A stretch of DNA of 64,000 nucleotides from Apiotrichum sp. Y4204 (Eukaryota > Basidiomycota > Tremellomycetes > Trichosporonales > Trichosporonaceae). Made by a program: the position numbers and the translations under genes. The notes under the pieces are model-generated. The model saw only the letters and a list, made by a program, of their open reading frames with translations, was not told the DNA's origin and ran no database searches. This document shows positions 44,710-56,909 of the stretch, in pieces (position 1 is the first letter of the stretch; each line of letters begins with the position of its first letter). The DNA is taken from the NCBI GenBank assembly GCA_025531455.1, contig JAMYHL010000007.1, positions 744,001 through 808,000 on the forward strand, written 5' to 3'.

Positions 44710-46005
44710 CTAAACGAGGGCAGCAGCTGCAGCGAGGAGGACCAGCCCCACGCTGGCCGTAACCCTGTTCGCCCCGTTTTGGACATTAAACTCGGGCTTG
44801 AGGGGCGCGAACCCCACCGCGAGGGGCTCGTACTGGAAAGCCGAGTAGACGTTCTTCATAAACGTCGCGCCGAAGACCCACTGTGTCGGTTCCGTCACAT
44901 TTCCCTCCACCGCCTCCTGCTCCCGGGTACCAACCTCGCCACGGCACAAGCGCCCTTTCTTGTCCACTGGCCGACTCAAGTCCTTCCAGTAGACAGGCAC
45001 TTCCACGCCTGCTACAGTTATCGAGAGCCGCATGCGCTCGGCCTCGGCGCACGGAAAGAGGTTGACCCCGTTCTTGTTCACCGTCGCGCCCTTTACCTTT
45101 GCGTAGAACGCTTTTGCCACGTCGGGGGGCACGCGGATCCCCGGCGTGCCCGAGTCGATGAGGGCGACGTGCTTCCCGGCAAGTTTAAGCTTTGTGTCCC
45201 CGATCCGCACACCGCCTAATGCGACCCACCACCCGGGAAGCTTGCTCGGCGGCTGCGCCACAGGCGCATAGCTCACCGGCCGCGCAATCTTGCTCTCGTC
45301 AATCCCACTGCCGTCAGCACCTACCCACACAGACACACGCACTTGAGAGTCAGCCCGCTGTGCATCGTGCGGTCCTCGCCGTCCCGGCGGTCGAGGTACA
45401 CGCCAAAGCGGGGGTTATCCGATTTATTCGCCATCAGCTGCGTGATTGACATTTCGGGGTCGGTCGGGCGCGACCGGCTGAGTCCCGCGATGCCGGATCC
45501 GAAACTCAGCGGCCGGCCGTTATAGTTGCTCGTGTGGACATTGACAAACGAAAGGTTGGTGAGCCGCTGTCCGCCAAACGACACCGTGTCCGCGTCCCAC
45601 GTGCCTGCAAACTCGGACGTGCCCCCGCCATACGACAGCTTCTCGGTGCGCTTCCCGTCCGTAAAAGTCGAGGACTTCCCGCCGTCATATTTCGGAAAAG
45701 ACGTGTTACACATTGATTTGTCGCAGTCGCTCCCGAATACGACGGTGCGCGACGAGCCCGTGTCCAGCAACAGGTGGAGCTTTTGCGGCGGCGTCCTGAT
45801 GTGAGCTTTTGGCATACAGTAGGCCTTACCCGATCTCCCACGGAACATAGTAATACAGCGAGTTTGTGTTTGAGCTCGAGTCCGAATTTGGCTTTGCCAT
45901 CCCCATCTCCATCGTTGAACGGTCACTCGCCAGCGAGATCGTGACCGGGCCGCCTGCGGCCGCGCTGCCCGCCAGTGCTGCCAGCAGCACTAGTGGGACG
46001 AGCAT
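44710..46005 (-). CDS. second secreted aspartic protease (A1 family), convergent with the first
   Basis: Exons 46005-45830, 45795-45343 and 45307-44710 encode 408 residues, with introns of 34 and 35 nt. A clear signal peptide (MLVPLVLLAALAGSAAAG) leads to YYYVPWEIGTPPQ and the first catalytic motif LLDTGSS (Asp about 70). The second catalytic motif reads LIDSGTP (Asp about 261), with Ser in place of the usual Thr, as in some active A1 proteases. NGIDESKI and YKGxF-like SAFQYEPLAVGFAPLKPEFN match the neighbour's FGLGKLKPEFN. The C-terminus is hydrophobic (VGLVLLAAAAALV), consistent with a GPI signal. It is shorter than its neighbour and lacks the Asn tract. The pair probably arose by inverted duplication followed by strong divergence. 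Confidence 0.92.
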
Positions 46006-47216
46006 GTTAAATGAGTGTGAGTGAAAGAGTGTGGGAATGACGAGCCCAAGCCGGGGGACATGGGGAGTGTCAGACTGCACGCAGAGGGTATATGTACTCC
46101 TAATCCCGGCATGGACCTTTGCACCTTTGGGGCTGGCGGGCGGTGCATCTGTTGGTGATGTGACAAACATCTGATGCACCGCCCATGGGATGATGTGAAG
46201 TGGTCAGTCACCTTGCAAAGGTCTGTCTGGGATATCTCTGACGCCAGGGGGGGAATAGTGGAGGTGAGAGCAACGACTCAGAGAGTACCAGACGGTGGGT
46301 CTGGGCCGCGTTTCAGCTTTTCAGATGCACTTCACAATTCACAACAGCACAGCGGTGCGCACACCCAACAACTACACAATCATTATCATTCACACTCCTG
46401 CGAGTACTGGGCTTGGGCCTGGATCTCGCTGCAGGAATCAAGATTCAAGGAGAACATGCGTTGGAGGTATTATGTGGCAGGCCCCCATCACCTTTGGGCA
46501 CCAGTTCAGGATAGACCAAAGGGCTTCAAGCACCGCCACCGGACCAAATATATGTGTATGTCTTGGTGGGTGCAACCATACCCCACAGTCCCAGTCCCCT
46601 TCTCGGGGATCGCTGCCAGAACGACTTCCTCAGTGCCAACCTCTCAACAAACTCAAGAAATGCATACGCAGGAAACTGTCCCTCCAGGGACTCGTCGTCC
46701 ACATCTCGGCAATACGCCTGAATGGGATTACTGAAGCTCAGAGCGCGGGGTATCCTTTTAAGATGTGGCGAAGGGCAGGTAGTGGTGGTTGATGATGGTC
46801 GTCGAGAGCGTGCTGTTGTCGATGTTGAGGGTGGTAGCTGGGGTGTGGGTGGATGTGTTGAGAAAACAGAAGAATCCATCGTCTCGTGGTATTTGTCGTT
46901 ACTGTTTGGAGTTTCTAAGGGGGTTGTTCTGCTTTTTTGCAAGTTTTGTCACAGTTTGGCGTTGTCGTACGGATGAACCTTTTGGTAGAGCTGTAAGTAT
47001 GGATCTGGTGGGGTGGTGATAACCTCACTTGCGACCTTGCGTGGTATCATCTATGGAAGTCACGCCCTGGAGAGTGAGGTACGGCGCTTGGAATATCAGA
47101 GTCATTACCGGCGAGGCGAGCGATGCCAGCGACGACGGCGCAGGCGGCCGCGCGTGATCAACATGAACGTAGGTGGTGTCTCAGTCGGAGTCGGGGGCGG
47201 GGTCCGCGGCTCAGTG
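46006..47216. other. intergenic, upstream of the second protease
   Basis: 1.2 kb with only short frames lacking motifs. It contains the protease promoter at its left end. No RNA gene or repeat is supported. Confidence 0.5.
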
Positions 47217-48023
47217 TCAGCTGTACCGTGTGGGAGACAACGGTATGTCCACAACACGGGCAGTGAGGGGCGGGCTGCGCGGGGCCCAGCGGTGGGGCGA
47301 GAGCGGGGGTGAGGCGTCGTAGCTTGGTCGGGGAGGGAGGGGGACGGGGGAGCGCTGCCCATCAGCTGGTGTCAGACACGCGTGGGGGGGGAAACATACT
47401 TCCGGGTCTCGGATGGCGCTCTGAGGGGACGGGGGACCGCGAGGCTGTCGCGGCTCGGCAAAGCTCACGCTGCGAGTGCGGAGGAGGCTCTGCGCCTCGG
47501 CCTCAGCCTCAATGTCTACATCCAGATCCATGTCCGGACTCCATGTGAGGTCCGCCGCGCGCAGGCGGAGCGGCGATATCGACTCGGAGCTGTACCCCCG
47601 ATACCCCCCTCCGTACGGATCGCGCGAGGGGCCGCCGACGAGCCAGTCGGTCGATGCAATGGCGCGCCGGCGGGCCGCTGCGGCCGCATCGAGCTCGGCG
47701 CCCAGGCGGCGGGATTCTGCGGCTGCCCGCGATTCTGCGAGGTAGTCGCGTAGCCGGAAGACACCCCACGTGAGGAGGACGAGGCCGAATACCACGCCAA
47801 ACACCACGCTTGTGATGATGATCGTGTGGTCCCGCCCGCGAACCGAGTTTGTGGGGGCTGGGGCCGGTACCGCTGGGAGTGATGTAACCGTCTCTGCATC
47901 TCTGGTGGTGCGCGTGAGGGAAAGGAAGGACTCGCCCTCCGTGCGCGGGACGGGCACCGCAGCCAGCGTGCCCGTCACTCTCGTTGTCGGTGGCGGTGCG
48001 GCTGTGGTCCGCGGCACATACAT
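47217..48023 (-). CDS. single-pass membrane protein of unknown function
   Basis: The first in-frame ATG is at 48023; the frame runs to a stop at 47217 (268 residues unspliced). The N-terminal ~65 residues are rich in Thr, Pro and Ser, one hydrophobic segment follows (TIIITSVVFGVVFGLVLLTW), then a charged helix (LAESRAAAESRRLGAELDAAAAARRR) and a Ser/Pro-rich cytosolic tail ending VVDIPLSPTRYS. A GTATGT donor after RDPE and an acceptor GGGCAG would remove a stop-free 45-nt intron in phase, giving 253 residues. No signal peptide is visible, so an upstream exon is possible. The layout recalls fungal wall-stress sensors or small adaptor proteins, but no family is recognised. Confidence 0.65.
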   Translation of the reverse strand: MYVPRTTAAPPPTTRVTGTLAAVPVPRTEGESFLSLTRTTRDAETVTSLPAVPAPAPTNSVRGRDHTIIITSVVFGVVFGLVLLTWGVFRLRDYLAESRAAAESRRLGAELDAAAAARRRAIASTDWLVGGPSRDPYGGGYRGYSSESISPLRLRAADLTWSPDMDLDVDIEAEAEAQSLLRTRSVSFAEPRQPRGPPSPQSAIRDPEVCFPPHACLTPADGQRSPVPLPPRPSYDASPPLSPHRWAPRSPPLTARVVDIPLSPTRYS

Positions 48024-48044
48024 AGTTGACGTGGGTATAGGCAA

Positions 48045-50766
48045 CGCGCTCCGTTCATAAAAGTCAAAAAGAGTAGGGTATCTTATCAGTGTTGGAGTGG
48101 GAGTTGGGAGTGGTGCTCGTCCTTATATCCCATCTCGGAGGGTTAGTCGTCAGTGCACTACAGTACGTATCTCGGAGCAGAGAAAATTCCTTTCTTCGAT
48201 CGTGGACGCGTTTCCTATTCCCCCAGAGATCGTTCCGGCGCCTCTTTCTGGATAGCTTAAGAAGCAGGGCTGTGCACAGCTGGGGGAGAGCGTGGCAGCG
48301 ATACGTGGCTGGAGACTCCCGGCTCAAGAATCAGTAATCAGCCTCGGGGTTCTCGAGCGTCCGGGAACGAGGAGGCGGGTGGACCAGCTCCAGCTGCTCC
48401 GCAGATCGGCGTGCCGGAATACAAGGGGGAGGAACGGTGGAACCTCACTCTAAACCTGCTGGGCGCCACAAACGGCAGAGTGCACGGCTGACCGGTGCGT
48501 ATTCTCCGGACACATGATAGCGGAACGAGTGCCAAGAATATACGCCTGTTGCTGGAAATATGACAAGCATTACAGGCTATACAGGACGTGAATACCAGGT
48601 CTGGCTCCGTCTTGCCTGCTGTCGTGTCTGTTGCCCACCCACATCCGGCTTTCTCGGAAGCTGTAGCCACCAGCGTAACCAGGTTCTCGTATCGATGCTC
48701 GAGGTAAAGCATGATTGATCACACACTCCTGGCATTCAGAATTGCAGATCCGCCACAGACAGACATGCATCCTTTCCGCATTTCGCGGCCTCTCGACCTG
48801 TCGATCACTTCCAACTTCCAGCTCTTTCAGTGATCTGGTGCCGAGTGCCTGCCGCTCCACAACCCAGAGCAGCACGCGCAGAATTCCTCGTGTGGCCCGA
48901 GAATCCGAGAAACCTTGAAACCAGTACGCTTACGCAGTTACGCAACTGTTCGACCAAGCTTAATTTTTGTGGATCCTTGTAAACCTCGTCAACCCTCTTG
49001 CATTCCGACATTCTCGTTCCGGTCTTGGCAGACAGTCACACAACAGGGGCCGGAGCACGCCCGACCAAACCGGGGTTTCGGTCCATCAACACCAGGATGG
49101 AGCGTGTTCCGGCGGGCCAGGTGGCTGGTGGAAAGGGTATGCGGACGGCCGAGTACAGCCGAGGCAGCCCTTTCGGGGCTCATCGCCCAGGCCGGCCCTG
49201 GGGGAGGCAATCAGCACCGGGACGATGACCAGTGCACTTCGCCAAGCCATTACCCCCCTCCCCATCGTTGTGGACGCTCCCCCTGGGAACTGTTGGAACA
49301 TTCTACCTCTCCTCACCAACGCTCGATGGAGGTCACCTGCTAATCCTGTTCATCGGTTTTGTGCGTGGGAGCCCCGGTGTCATTAAGGTTCTGGTTCCAC
49401 CGTTCCGGGTGCCGTGATCGCCTGAGTGTGGAGTGGAGCAGATGCACTCAGAGGAACCGTAACCAGCACTTCTGCGCTCTGCACCTGCTGTCAATGTGAG
49501 TGTCAGATGACCAAGTGATCTGCATGTTCCTTCTCGAACCCCAGCCCAAATTCCAGGTCCACGAATGCAGCACTACTAGTTGCCTGGTCGCCTGGTTGAC
49601 AGAGGGCAGGTCATATGCCTTGCTGTCAATGAGGCGTTTAGCCTCATATCCTCGTTGTGGCTCTCAGCACAAGGTTCCGGCTGGCGCAAGCGCTCTCAGA
49701 TTCATAATTAACCGCCACACTTCTCCCAGAATCCAGGAAGACGGGAGGGCGGGTGATCGTCCTCCGGAGAATCCGGAGCATCATGCAGTTGTTACCACAG
49801 CGACCACCAGCGATTAGATGCACAATTCCACCACGTAATCGCGGTATACTGGATACAGTCACAGGCAAGCCAAGCCCCCTACCGTCTTGCCCGGACGCAG
49901 CTAGCAGTCTGGCCACTCCGACGTTTACGTCCCGACGATCAGCCGCTCGCCGGTGTTCCCGCCGCCGCATTTCGCTCGCGTTCTGTTGCTGTTCCGGTTC
50001 CAGCGATCCCCATTCCTCACAGACTGTCCTGTGATACTGTAGCTGTGATGAGTATGGTAAGTTCCTGTTCATCAGTGAGTGCTCCGAGATTTCCGGAGTG
50101 GCATGCTTGCAGGCAATGGCGATGAGGCTGGGCAGGGGCGACCTGGGCTGTGTACGGCTCAGCGTCGGGAGTGAGCTTACTGGCACGTAAAACGCGCCTG
50201 GAGTGTTCTTGAAGCCTTGATGTCTATAGCGCCAGGAGAACTGCCGAGCTTGTTGAGGCTTGTGGCTCGTCGTCGCGTTCGCAGGTGAAGCCCTTGAGGC
50301 CTTTTGAGATCGTGAGCACCCGAGATCTCGAGAGACTCACGCGACGCGCGACGTGAGCGTGGCGTCACACACGTGGCAGTGCCATCCTCAACTCTCTAGA
50401 GCACCCTCTGTCGCCGACGTTCCACATCCCTGCCCTCGACGACACTCACGAGAGCCACACTCACGAGAGCCACGCATGTCGTAGTGAGTGAGAGCATGCA
50501 TGATGATGAGACTGGCGACCGCCGAGCTTTGACGATAGTATTTAATGCTACGCACACGCGCTCAAGCGCTCAAGCTGCAGTGGTGTGAATTACCGGGCGG
50601 CTCTAATAGGTTTCCGCTGTGCACTTTCCCCGCCCTGAATGACGCTCCTGCCGCGCGGGCGCGACGAGTCATGAAATCATGTTGACGAGTCGAGACAAAG
50701 GTCAAAAGTCGACATTTCACACTCACACTACCTACCCACCCCATCGCCCGAAAACCGCGAGACAAC
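48045..50766. other. gene-poor 2.7 kb region
   Basis: No exon chain, recognisable protein motif, tRNA or terminal repeat could be supported on either strand. Open frames are short, and the longest (about 180 codons, minus strand near 49650-50180) shows no conserved signature. The stretch ends in the upstream region of the TCF25/RQC1 gene. Decayed sequence or an unrecognised non-coding RNA cannot be excluded. Confidence 0.5.
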
Positions 50767-53064
50767 ATGTCGAAGCGGCTGAACAAGCGCCAGATGCGCG
50801 AGATGGAGGAGCTAGAGGCACTGCGCGCAGCGGAGAAGAGCGCGAGTGGGACCCCCGCCGCCGTGTCTGACGATGATGAGGAGGAGGCGGAGGAGGCGCC
50901 CGCGGCGGCCGGCGCTTCGGGAGCGTTCAACCCTTTTGCTGCTGTGAGTTCCTGCGGGTATATTTTCACGCTGACGGAAGCTTGAAGGCGGGGACGAGCC
51001 CGAGGAAGAGGACGAGGAGGAGGAGGACGCGCCGGTGATCGCGAAGAAGAAGAAGAACAAGAAGAAGAAGCCGAAAAAGAAGAGTGCGGCGGCGGGCGTG
51101 GCCGAGGACGAGTCGGCGGCCTCAACGCCGAAGAGTAAGAAAGGAAAAGGGAAGAAGGGGATCGAGGCGCAGGCAGCCGATCTCGACGGCATGGACGAGG
51201 TGGACCGCGCGCTCGCCGAGCTCAGGCTCAAGTACGGCGACGTGCCCGAGCCGGAACCTGAGGCTGGGCCGTCGCAGCCCAGCGAGTCGCGCAGCGTGCT
51301 CGTGTTCCGCAACTTGTTGTCTGTGGATCCGAAAAATCTCGATGCGGATGCCGAGCTGCGGCGTTTCTTCGGCTCCAAGGTGGTGAGTATAGATTCGGAG
51401 GTTCCGTTCTGTGCTGATCCCAGATCGGAGCAGCCAGCACCGCTAGCCGGCGGTCCGCCAAGATGCGGTACACACTGTCGAAACCCAAGCCCACCTACCC
51501 CCCGCCGGTGTCGCTTGCGGGCCTGAGCATGCACGAGATGGCGGAGATTGACGTGTTGGACCTGTACGACCGCCGCGGATGGGAGCACCTCGACAAGGGG
51601 GAGAAGTGGTTCACGTTCAAGCACTCGCCGGCGTGGAGGGAGATTGAGCGCCAGTTTATCGGTGCCGTGCGGAGTCATGGTGAGTGCGGGGCGAGGCCCA
51701 AGTTGGAGACCCCACTGACGCCAGACCCCAACCAGCTTATGGCGCTGCTGCAGGTGTACCCATGGCACGTAGACACCCTGCTACAGATGTCCGAGGTCTA
51801 CCGGTTGCAGAGCGATATCGGAGAAGCAAGCGACTTTGCCGAACGCGCACTGTACGCATTCGACCGCTGTCTCGTGCCAGGCTTCAACGTGACATCCGGC
51901 GCCTGCCGGCTGGACTTTGACTATGTCGAGAACCGCCCCATGTTCACCGCGCTGCACCGCATCATCTCGTATCTCGGTCGGCGCGGGTGCTGGGTGACAG
52001 CCTTCAACTTTGCCAAGCTGCTGTTCGCGCTGGACCCCGAAGGCGACCCGCACGGCGCGGCGTTCTGGCTCGACTTTTTGGCCATCAAAACAGGCAACGG
52101 CGCGTGGCTGCTCTCCATGCTCGACCAGCGCGAGTACAACCGCGCCGCGGCATTCCTCCACGGATATCCCGGTATGGCGTACGCGCGCGCGCTGGCGCTC
52201 CGCGAGGGCGAGGACGGCGAGGAGAAGGGAACAGCGGCTCTTCTCGAGGCGATGAAGGCGTTTCCGGAAGTGATCCTTCTTCTGGCGGACAAGGTCGGTG
52301 CCTCGGTCCCGGACAACGCGCGCGGGAACAAGCTCCTGCAGACCGAGGCGGGATACACCAAGTCGCCGACGATTGCGCTCGACCTGCTAGCTCACATCTA
52401 CGTGGCGCGGAATGAGGCATTGTGGAAGACGCCGTCCAACCTCGCCTGGCTGCAGAAGACGATCGCGACCGCGCTCCCAGACCTGAACGACGCGACGGCC
52501 GTCTCTCTCCGCGCAGACGCACACGCCATCATCCAGACGCCCCGCGACCTCGGCGACGACGGCACGCTCCTCGTCCCCCTCAATATCTGCCGGCACGTGC
52601 TGTGTTCCGAGTCGACATCGTGGCTCGGCTTCCTGCCCCCACACATTGCCAAGCTCCCGTTCCACGCCTACGACCCGCTTCCGCCCCCGACGTCGATGAC
52701 GCAGTACGACGCGCAGTACTTTGACCCGGTTGCGCGTGCCCGTGGTGCCGGCTTCCGTGGCCCAGTGACAGATGGGGACCGCGCGCAAATGTTTGCCGAG
52801 TTCCTCCGCCGCGTCCGCGACATTGTCGGCCGCGACCCCGAGGACTGGGCGCCAAACATGCGCGAGGTGTTCCGTGACTTTGTGGGTGTCAACGCCCAGG
52901 ATCTCCCCGTCGACCGCCGCGCAGAACAGGTCCGCCAGCTCGTGCATGCGTGGGAGGGCATAGTCGCGAATATGGAGGCGGACTTTGGCCGTGGTGGAGG
53001 CATGCCGGACGGACCGCTCGGCGACATGGGAGATGACGCTATGCCGGGCGCGTTCCCCGAGTAG
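50767..53064 (+). CDS. RQC1: Rqc1/TCF25 homologue, ribosome quality control
   Basis: Exons 50767-50943, 50981-51382, 51424-51679 and 51725-53064 join to 724 residues. The start MSKRLNKRQMREMEELEAL, an acidic and then poly-basic stretch (AKKKKNKKKKPKKK), SVLVFRNLLSVDPKNLDADAE, and the long TCF25 domain identify the family. Domain motifs include SHDPNQLMALLQVYPWHVDT, GCWVTAFNFAKLLFALDPE and SAWWL-like STSWLGFLPPH. Yeast Rqc1 works with Ltn1 and Rqc2 on stalled 60S subunits. The last intron (51680-51724, 45 nt) is stop-free and a multiple of three, so a naive frame reads through it. Removing it gives SH-DPNQ, the expected family sequence. Confidence 0.93.
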
Positions 53065-53471
53065 ACTAGAGGATTTAGGTGATCATTGCATGTATTATGA
53101 GACCTGCCATGATGCATATGCTGTATATGTCTCGTGTGACAGGACACAGGCTGAATTGATCTAGTACAGATGGCGTTCTACAGTTTCGAAAAGATAATTT
53201 TTCTTTTTTTACCGTCCACAAGCCTCGTCTGGTACGACTGTGGTGTGCTTGACAGCAGCCTGCAATGTCCGGTCCGAGACTCGAACGCAGGTCCCTCCCA
53301 GTCGATGAGCCCCATAAGTGGACTCCAAGCTTTCGGGCAGCGGAGAGCAAGTCCTTCCTAACGGTAGACCTGAGGACCACTTATCCACGAGCACCACGGG
53401 AAATTCAGCATTCGGTGTCCTTCATGTCGATGCAGATACAGCACATCACAACAATACAACAACATTCATGT
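53065..53471. other. intergenic with a tRNA-like B-box sequence
   Basis: 407 bp between convergent genes. On the minus strand a stretch near 53270-53295 reads like a T arm (GCGTTCGAGTC), but no matching acceptor stem or A box could be built, so no tRNA is called. No other feature is seen. Confidence 0.4.
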
Positions 53472-55303
53472 TCAAAGTCCTCCTAATGCACTTCCATTAA
53501 CCTGTCCGTCCCGTTCCTCCTGCTCCTGCGCCAACCTCGCATTACTCTCGAGCACCTCGAGCCGCCGCCACTCAGCCAAGCTGGACGGATTGACCACCCA
53601 GATACGCGCCTCCTCGCCCCCACCAGCGGGGATACCGTCCGCGACGCCCGCCTCGCGGAGGACCTTGAGCACCGCGCCGCGGTTGTTCGTGAGCACCGTC
53701 GCGTGCCGCCCGATTCCGGCAAGGAGGGTACGCAGCGTGTGCCCCGAGGGGAGGCGTCCGGGCGGCGGGAAGACCGTCCCGGGACGGCGGGGCGAATTCG
53801 ACGCCTTGCCCTTCTTGATCTTTGTCTCTGGCGGCAACTTGGGCTTTGGCGCCTGGTCCTTCTTCCGCGGGCGGATCGCAGGCTCGGGAGGCGTGGGGGG
53901 CGATTCGGCGATCGTGTCCAGCATACTTTGGCACACGTGCGCGAGGAGCGAGTCGAATGGCGTCGCTTCGCCATCGCGTATCGACGGGGCGTTCGGGTCG
54001 TCCTCGAGAATACGGACCTTGATGTCTGTCAGGCACCCCGTCTTGCCCTCCCACCGGCTCTCGTGCCAGAAGTTCCCGCCGTCAAAGAGGGCGCGGGCGC
54101 GGGCACGCTCCGCCTCCCCGCCGATGACGTCCACGAGGGACGGGAGCCGCTCGCGCACTTCGCGAGTCACCCAGAGACGCGGTGTGTCTTGTAGGCGGTC
54201 GAGGAGCTCGGCGATCAGCGGGCGCTGAATCTCGCACCGCAGTTGGTCGCGCAGATCGCGGGCCGCGCCGCGGAGCTGGGCGAGAGACCCGTCGGGTTCG
54301 CGGGCGCGGAAGCGCGCCTCCAGCTCGTCGTCGTCTTTCGGGAGGGGGTAGTGTGTCGAATCGCAGCATAGCGCAATAAGGACGGAGAGGTCCAGGACGA
54401 TATCTTCCGCGGGTACTGGTGGAGGAGTGGGGATATCGGGAGTGGTATCTGGTGTAGAGGTGGAGGTGGAGGCGAACTCAATTTCGATCCCCATGGCGCG
54501 CATCGCGTCAAGGGTCTCGCCGACGCGGGGATCGGAGTGCCCTGTCGGTTCCAGACGAGTAAGCACGTACTTGACTCGAGGGACGGGTAGTCCAGGAAGC
54601 CGCGGGTGCAATGCTGCTGCGTCGACGAGCGCCCGCGCCTGCGCCAACAGAGAGTTCGTCATCCCAACAGCGGGGCTCTCCTCCGTGTCCGTATCTGAGT
54701 CGTAGTCCGAGTTGATGTACGAATCGTGTTCGCGGAACTCAATCAACAGACGAGACTCCTTGATCCTGAGTGTCAGTCAAAGCCCAACTGTCGCTATTCC
54801 ATAAAGCGGAGTATCCCATTTCGCCACTCACGTATTCACTTTGATCCACTCGTCGCCGCCACGCGCCACCACATCCACCTTGGTCCCTCCCGCGCCGCTC
54901 CCACCGCCAGGACCAGGCCGCCTGTCCATGACCTGCCAAATCCCGACGAGCGGCGGCGTCGCGCGCCGGAACGCCTCCCAGACACCCTGCAGCGCGATAA
55001 AGTTGGACGAGAACTCGTGGTCGCTCGACCGTGCCGACGCCGCGAGCTGAGGGTTAGAACTTTCCGAAGAGCACAACCCACCTCATCAAGAATATGGCAC
55101 TCCTTGACGACCTGCGTCAGGAACTTGCTCAGGCCCTGCACGCCCTGCTGCGAGTACTCGTCTGGGTGGTGCCAGTCGATGACGGGGGACACAAAGCGGT
55201 CGCGCCGTGGTGGGGAAGCAAGGTACGCCTCGATCTCGTCGCGCAGCGCGTGGCACGCGGATTTGGCGGCGGCGGCAGGCGTCCCGGCCGTCGTCGCTGT
55301 CAT
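53472..55303 (-). CDS. DUF1308 (UPF0415/C7orf25-like) protein
   Basis: Exons 55303-55082, 55046-54832 and 54765-53472 join to 576 residues. N-terminal DEIEAYLASPPRRDRFVSPV, then the conserved-looking stretch TKVDVVARGGDEWIKVNTIKE, resembling the C7orf25 family pattern (KVDVVA-GG-WVKV). The C-terminal half holds an apparent PIN-like region: an Asp-rich start DIVLDLSVLIALCCDSTHYP and late VLTNNRGAVLKVLREAGV. Family function is poorly known; a nuclease-like fold is inference from the acidic residues. Introns are 35 and 66 nt. The gene diverges from RPS11 across 529 bp. Confidence 0.8.
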
Positions 55304-55832
55304 TTGGGTTTGGGTGTCAGATGGAGTAAAGGAAGAGGGAGAAGAGGTTGATCGGATGGGGTTGTTGGTCCAGTGATGCAGCGAGTCGTTTCTGTGTCGT
55401 GTGCTGAACGCGCAGTTCGAGTCGTGGGTAGTGTGGGGCTCCAGATCGGCCAAGTCAGGGAACAGGGCACACGTGTGGTTAGCACGGACTCAGCATGGCT
55501 GTAACAGAATTTGCCACATCGGCGTTACAGGTGGACAAAATCGGGGATATCTCGACGCTCAACATTCAAAACTGCCCTGCTGGGTGGTCCTGCCAGGAAA
55601 GAGCGTGAGGAATTTTTCACAAATGTTCCCCCCAGTTACCCGAGAGCCAGCCAGCCAACTCTGCCCAGCCAGCCAGCGTGCAGTCACACACCGACCCACA
55701 CTCACCCACCCACACCGCTGCTCGCTGGCCTCGCCGTCGTCGCTCCCTCGGACCTGTTCGTTGCTGCTACCCCCTTGGTCTACGCCTCTTCCTCAACCCT
55801 CAACCAAAAAAAAACCGTCGACGACGCCCATC
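55304..55832. promoter_or_regulatory. divergent promoter region between the DUF1308 gene and RPS11
   Basis: 529 bp. Pyrimidine-rich DNA with CCAGCCAGCCAACT-type short repeats near 55650 and a CAACC/AAAAAA leader just before the RPS11 ATG fit a ribosomal-protein promoter and leader. No individual factor site is claimed. Confidence 0.4.
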
Positions 55833-56909
55833 ATGGAGGACTCCCGTTACTTCCACAAGCAGCACCTCTTCCAGAACGCCAAGGCGAAGGGTGCGTACAC
55901 GAGAAAGCGGAGCCGGCGACGAGGGGGAGAGAAAGAACGGCCGTGAAAGAGAGTCTGGGAGCTGACATAGCGATTTCTTCGAACCCGTAACGATTTGTGC
56001 CCTTCTTGCGATCTCGTCCCCCCGCGTATCGACCCTCTTGATGTTCCGCGCGCGCTCGATGTCGTTTTCCTGGCGTTATTCTCGCGTTTCTGTCGATGGT
56101 GGATCTGGTGGAATCTTGGATCTGGCGACTCTCGTGGATTTGGACGTCTTGTGCGCAAACCTCGTCGACGACCATCTCGCGACTCGCATCCTCTATGGCC
56201 CCATGCTGTTCTCTTGATCCCCGATTGCCTACGCTCCGACAACAGGCGGCAAGAAGATTGCCACCAAGACCAAGCGCTGGTACAAGGACGTCGGCCTCGG
56301 CTTCAAGACCCCCACTGGTGAGTGACCACTGGACATCGAGGAGCGCAGGATCATGGGCGACGCATTGGCATGGCAATACGCGTTGGGATGGCCCGTCATG
56401 GAGGGCTGGGCGCGCGTACGGAGACGAGATGCGATCATCTCGGAAATTCATTTTGTCCTCTGCGTGCTCGTCCAGGCCCTCTTCAGCAGCCTGGCTTCAA
56501 ATCACTTCCAAGCTCGCGTCTAACCACCCCACAGAGGCCATCAACGGCACCTACATCGACAAGAAGTGCCCCTTCACCGGCGATGTCTCCATCCGTGGCC
56601 GCATCCTCTCCGGTGTCGTCCACTCGACCAAGATGACCAACACCATCATCATCCGTCGTGACTACCTCCACTTGTGAGTCAAGAGGGCAACCGACTGGAG
56701 GACATGCTTCTAACTCCCACAGCATCCCCAAGTACCGCCGTTACGAGAAGCGCCACAACAACCTTGCCGCCCACCTTTCGCCCGCTTTCCGTGTTGAGAA
56801 CGGTGACCAGGTCACCGTTGGACAGTGCCGCCCCCTCTCGAAGACTGTCCGCTTCAACGTTCTCCGTGTCTCGAAGAACAAGGCCGCCAAGGGCTTCAAC
56901 AAGTTCTAA
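55833..56909 (+). CDS. RPS11: 40S ribosomal protein S11 (uS17)
   Basis: Exons 55833-55890, 56246-56317, 56535-56673 and 56723-56909 join to 151 residues. The sequence contains [91 protein letters not shown] and [16 protein letters not shown], matching eukaryotic S11/uS17. The protein binds 18S rRNA in the small subunit. The first two introns (355 and 217 nt) are much longer than typical for this window, as is common in ribosomal-protein genes, where introns may carry regulatory or snoRNA content; no snoRNA boxes were confirmed. Confidence 0.97.

Noticed and set aside
49644..50186. 180-codon minus-strand frame
   Set aside because: Mixed composition, no conserved motif, no splice-linked partner exon and no plausible promoter.
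53265..53345. Possible minus-strand tRNA (GCGTTCGAGTC resembles a T arm)
   Set aside because: The putative 3' acceptor ACCGGAC has no partner GTCCGGT upstream, the T stem has a mismatch and there is no A box or T-run.
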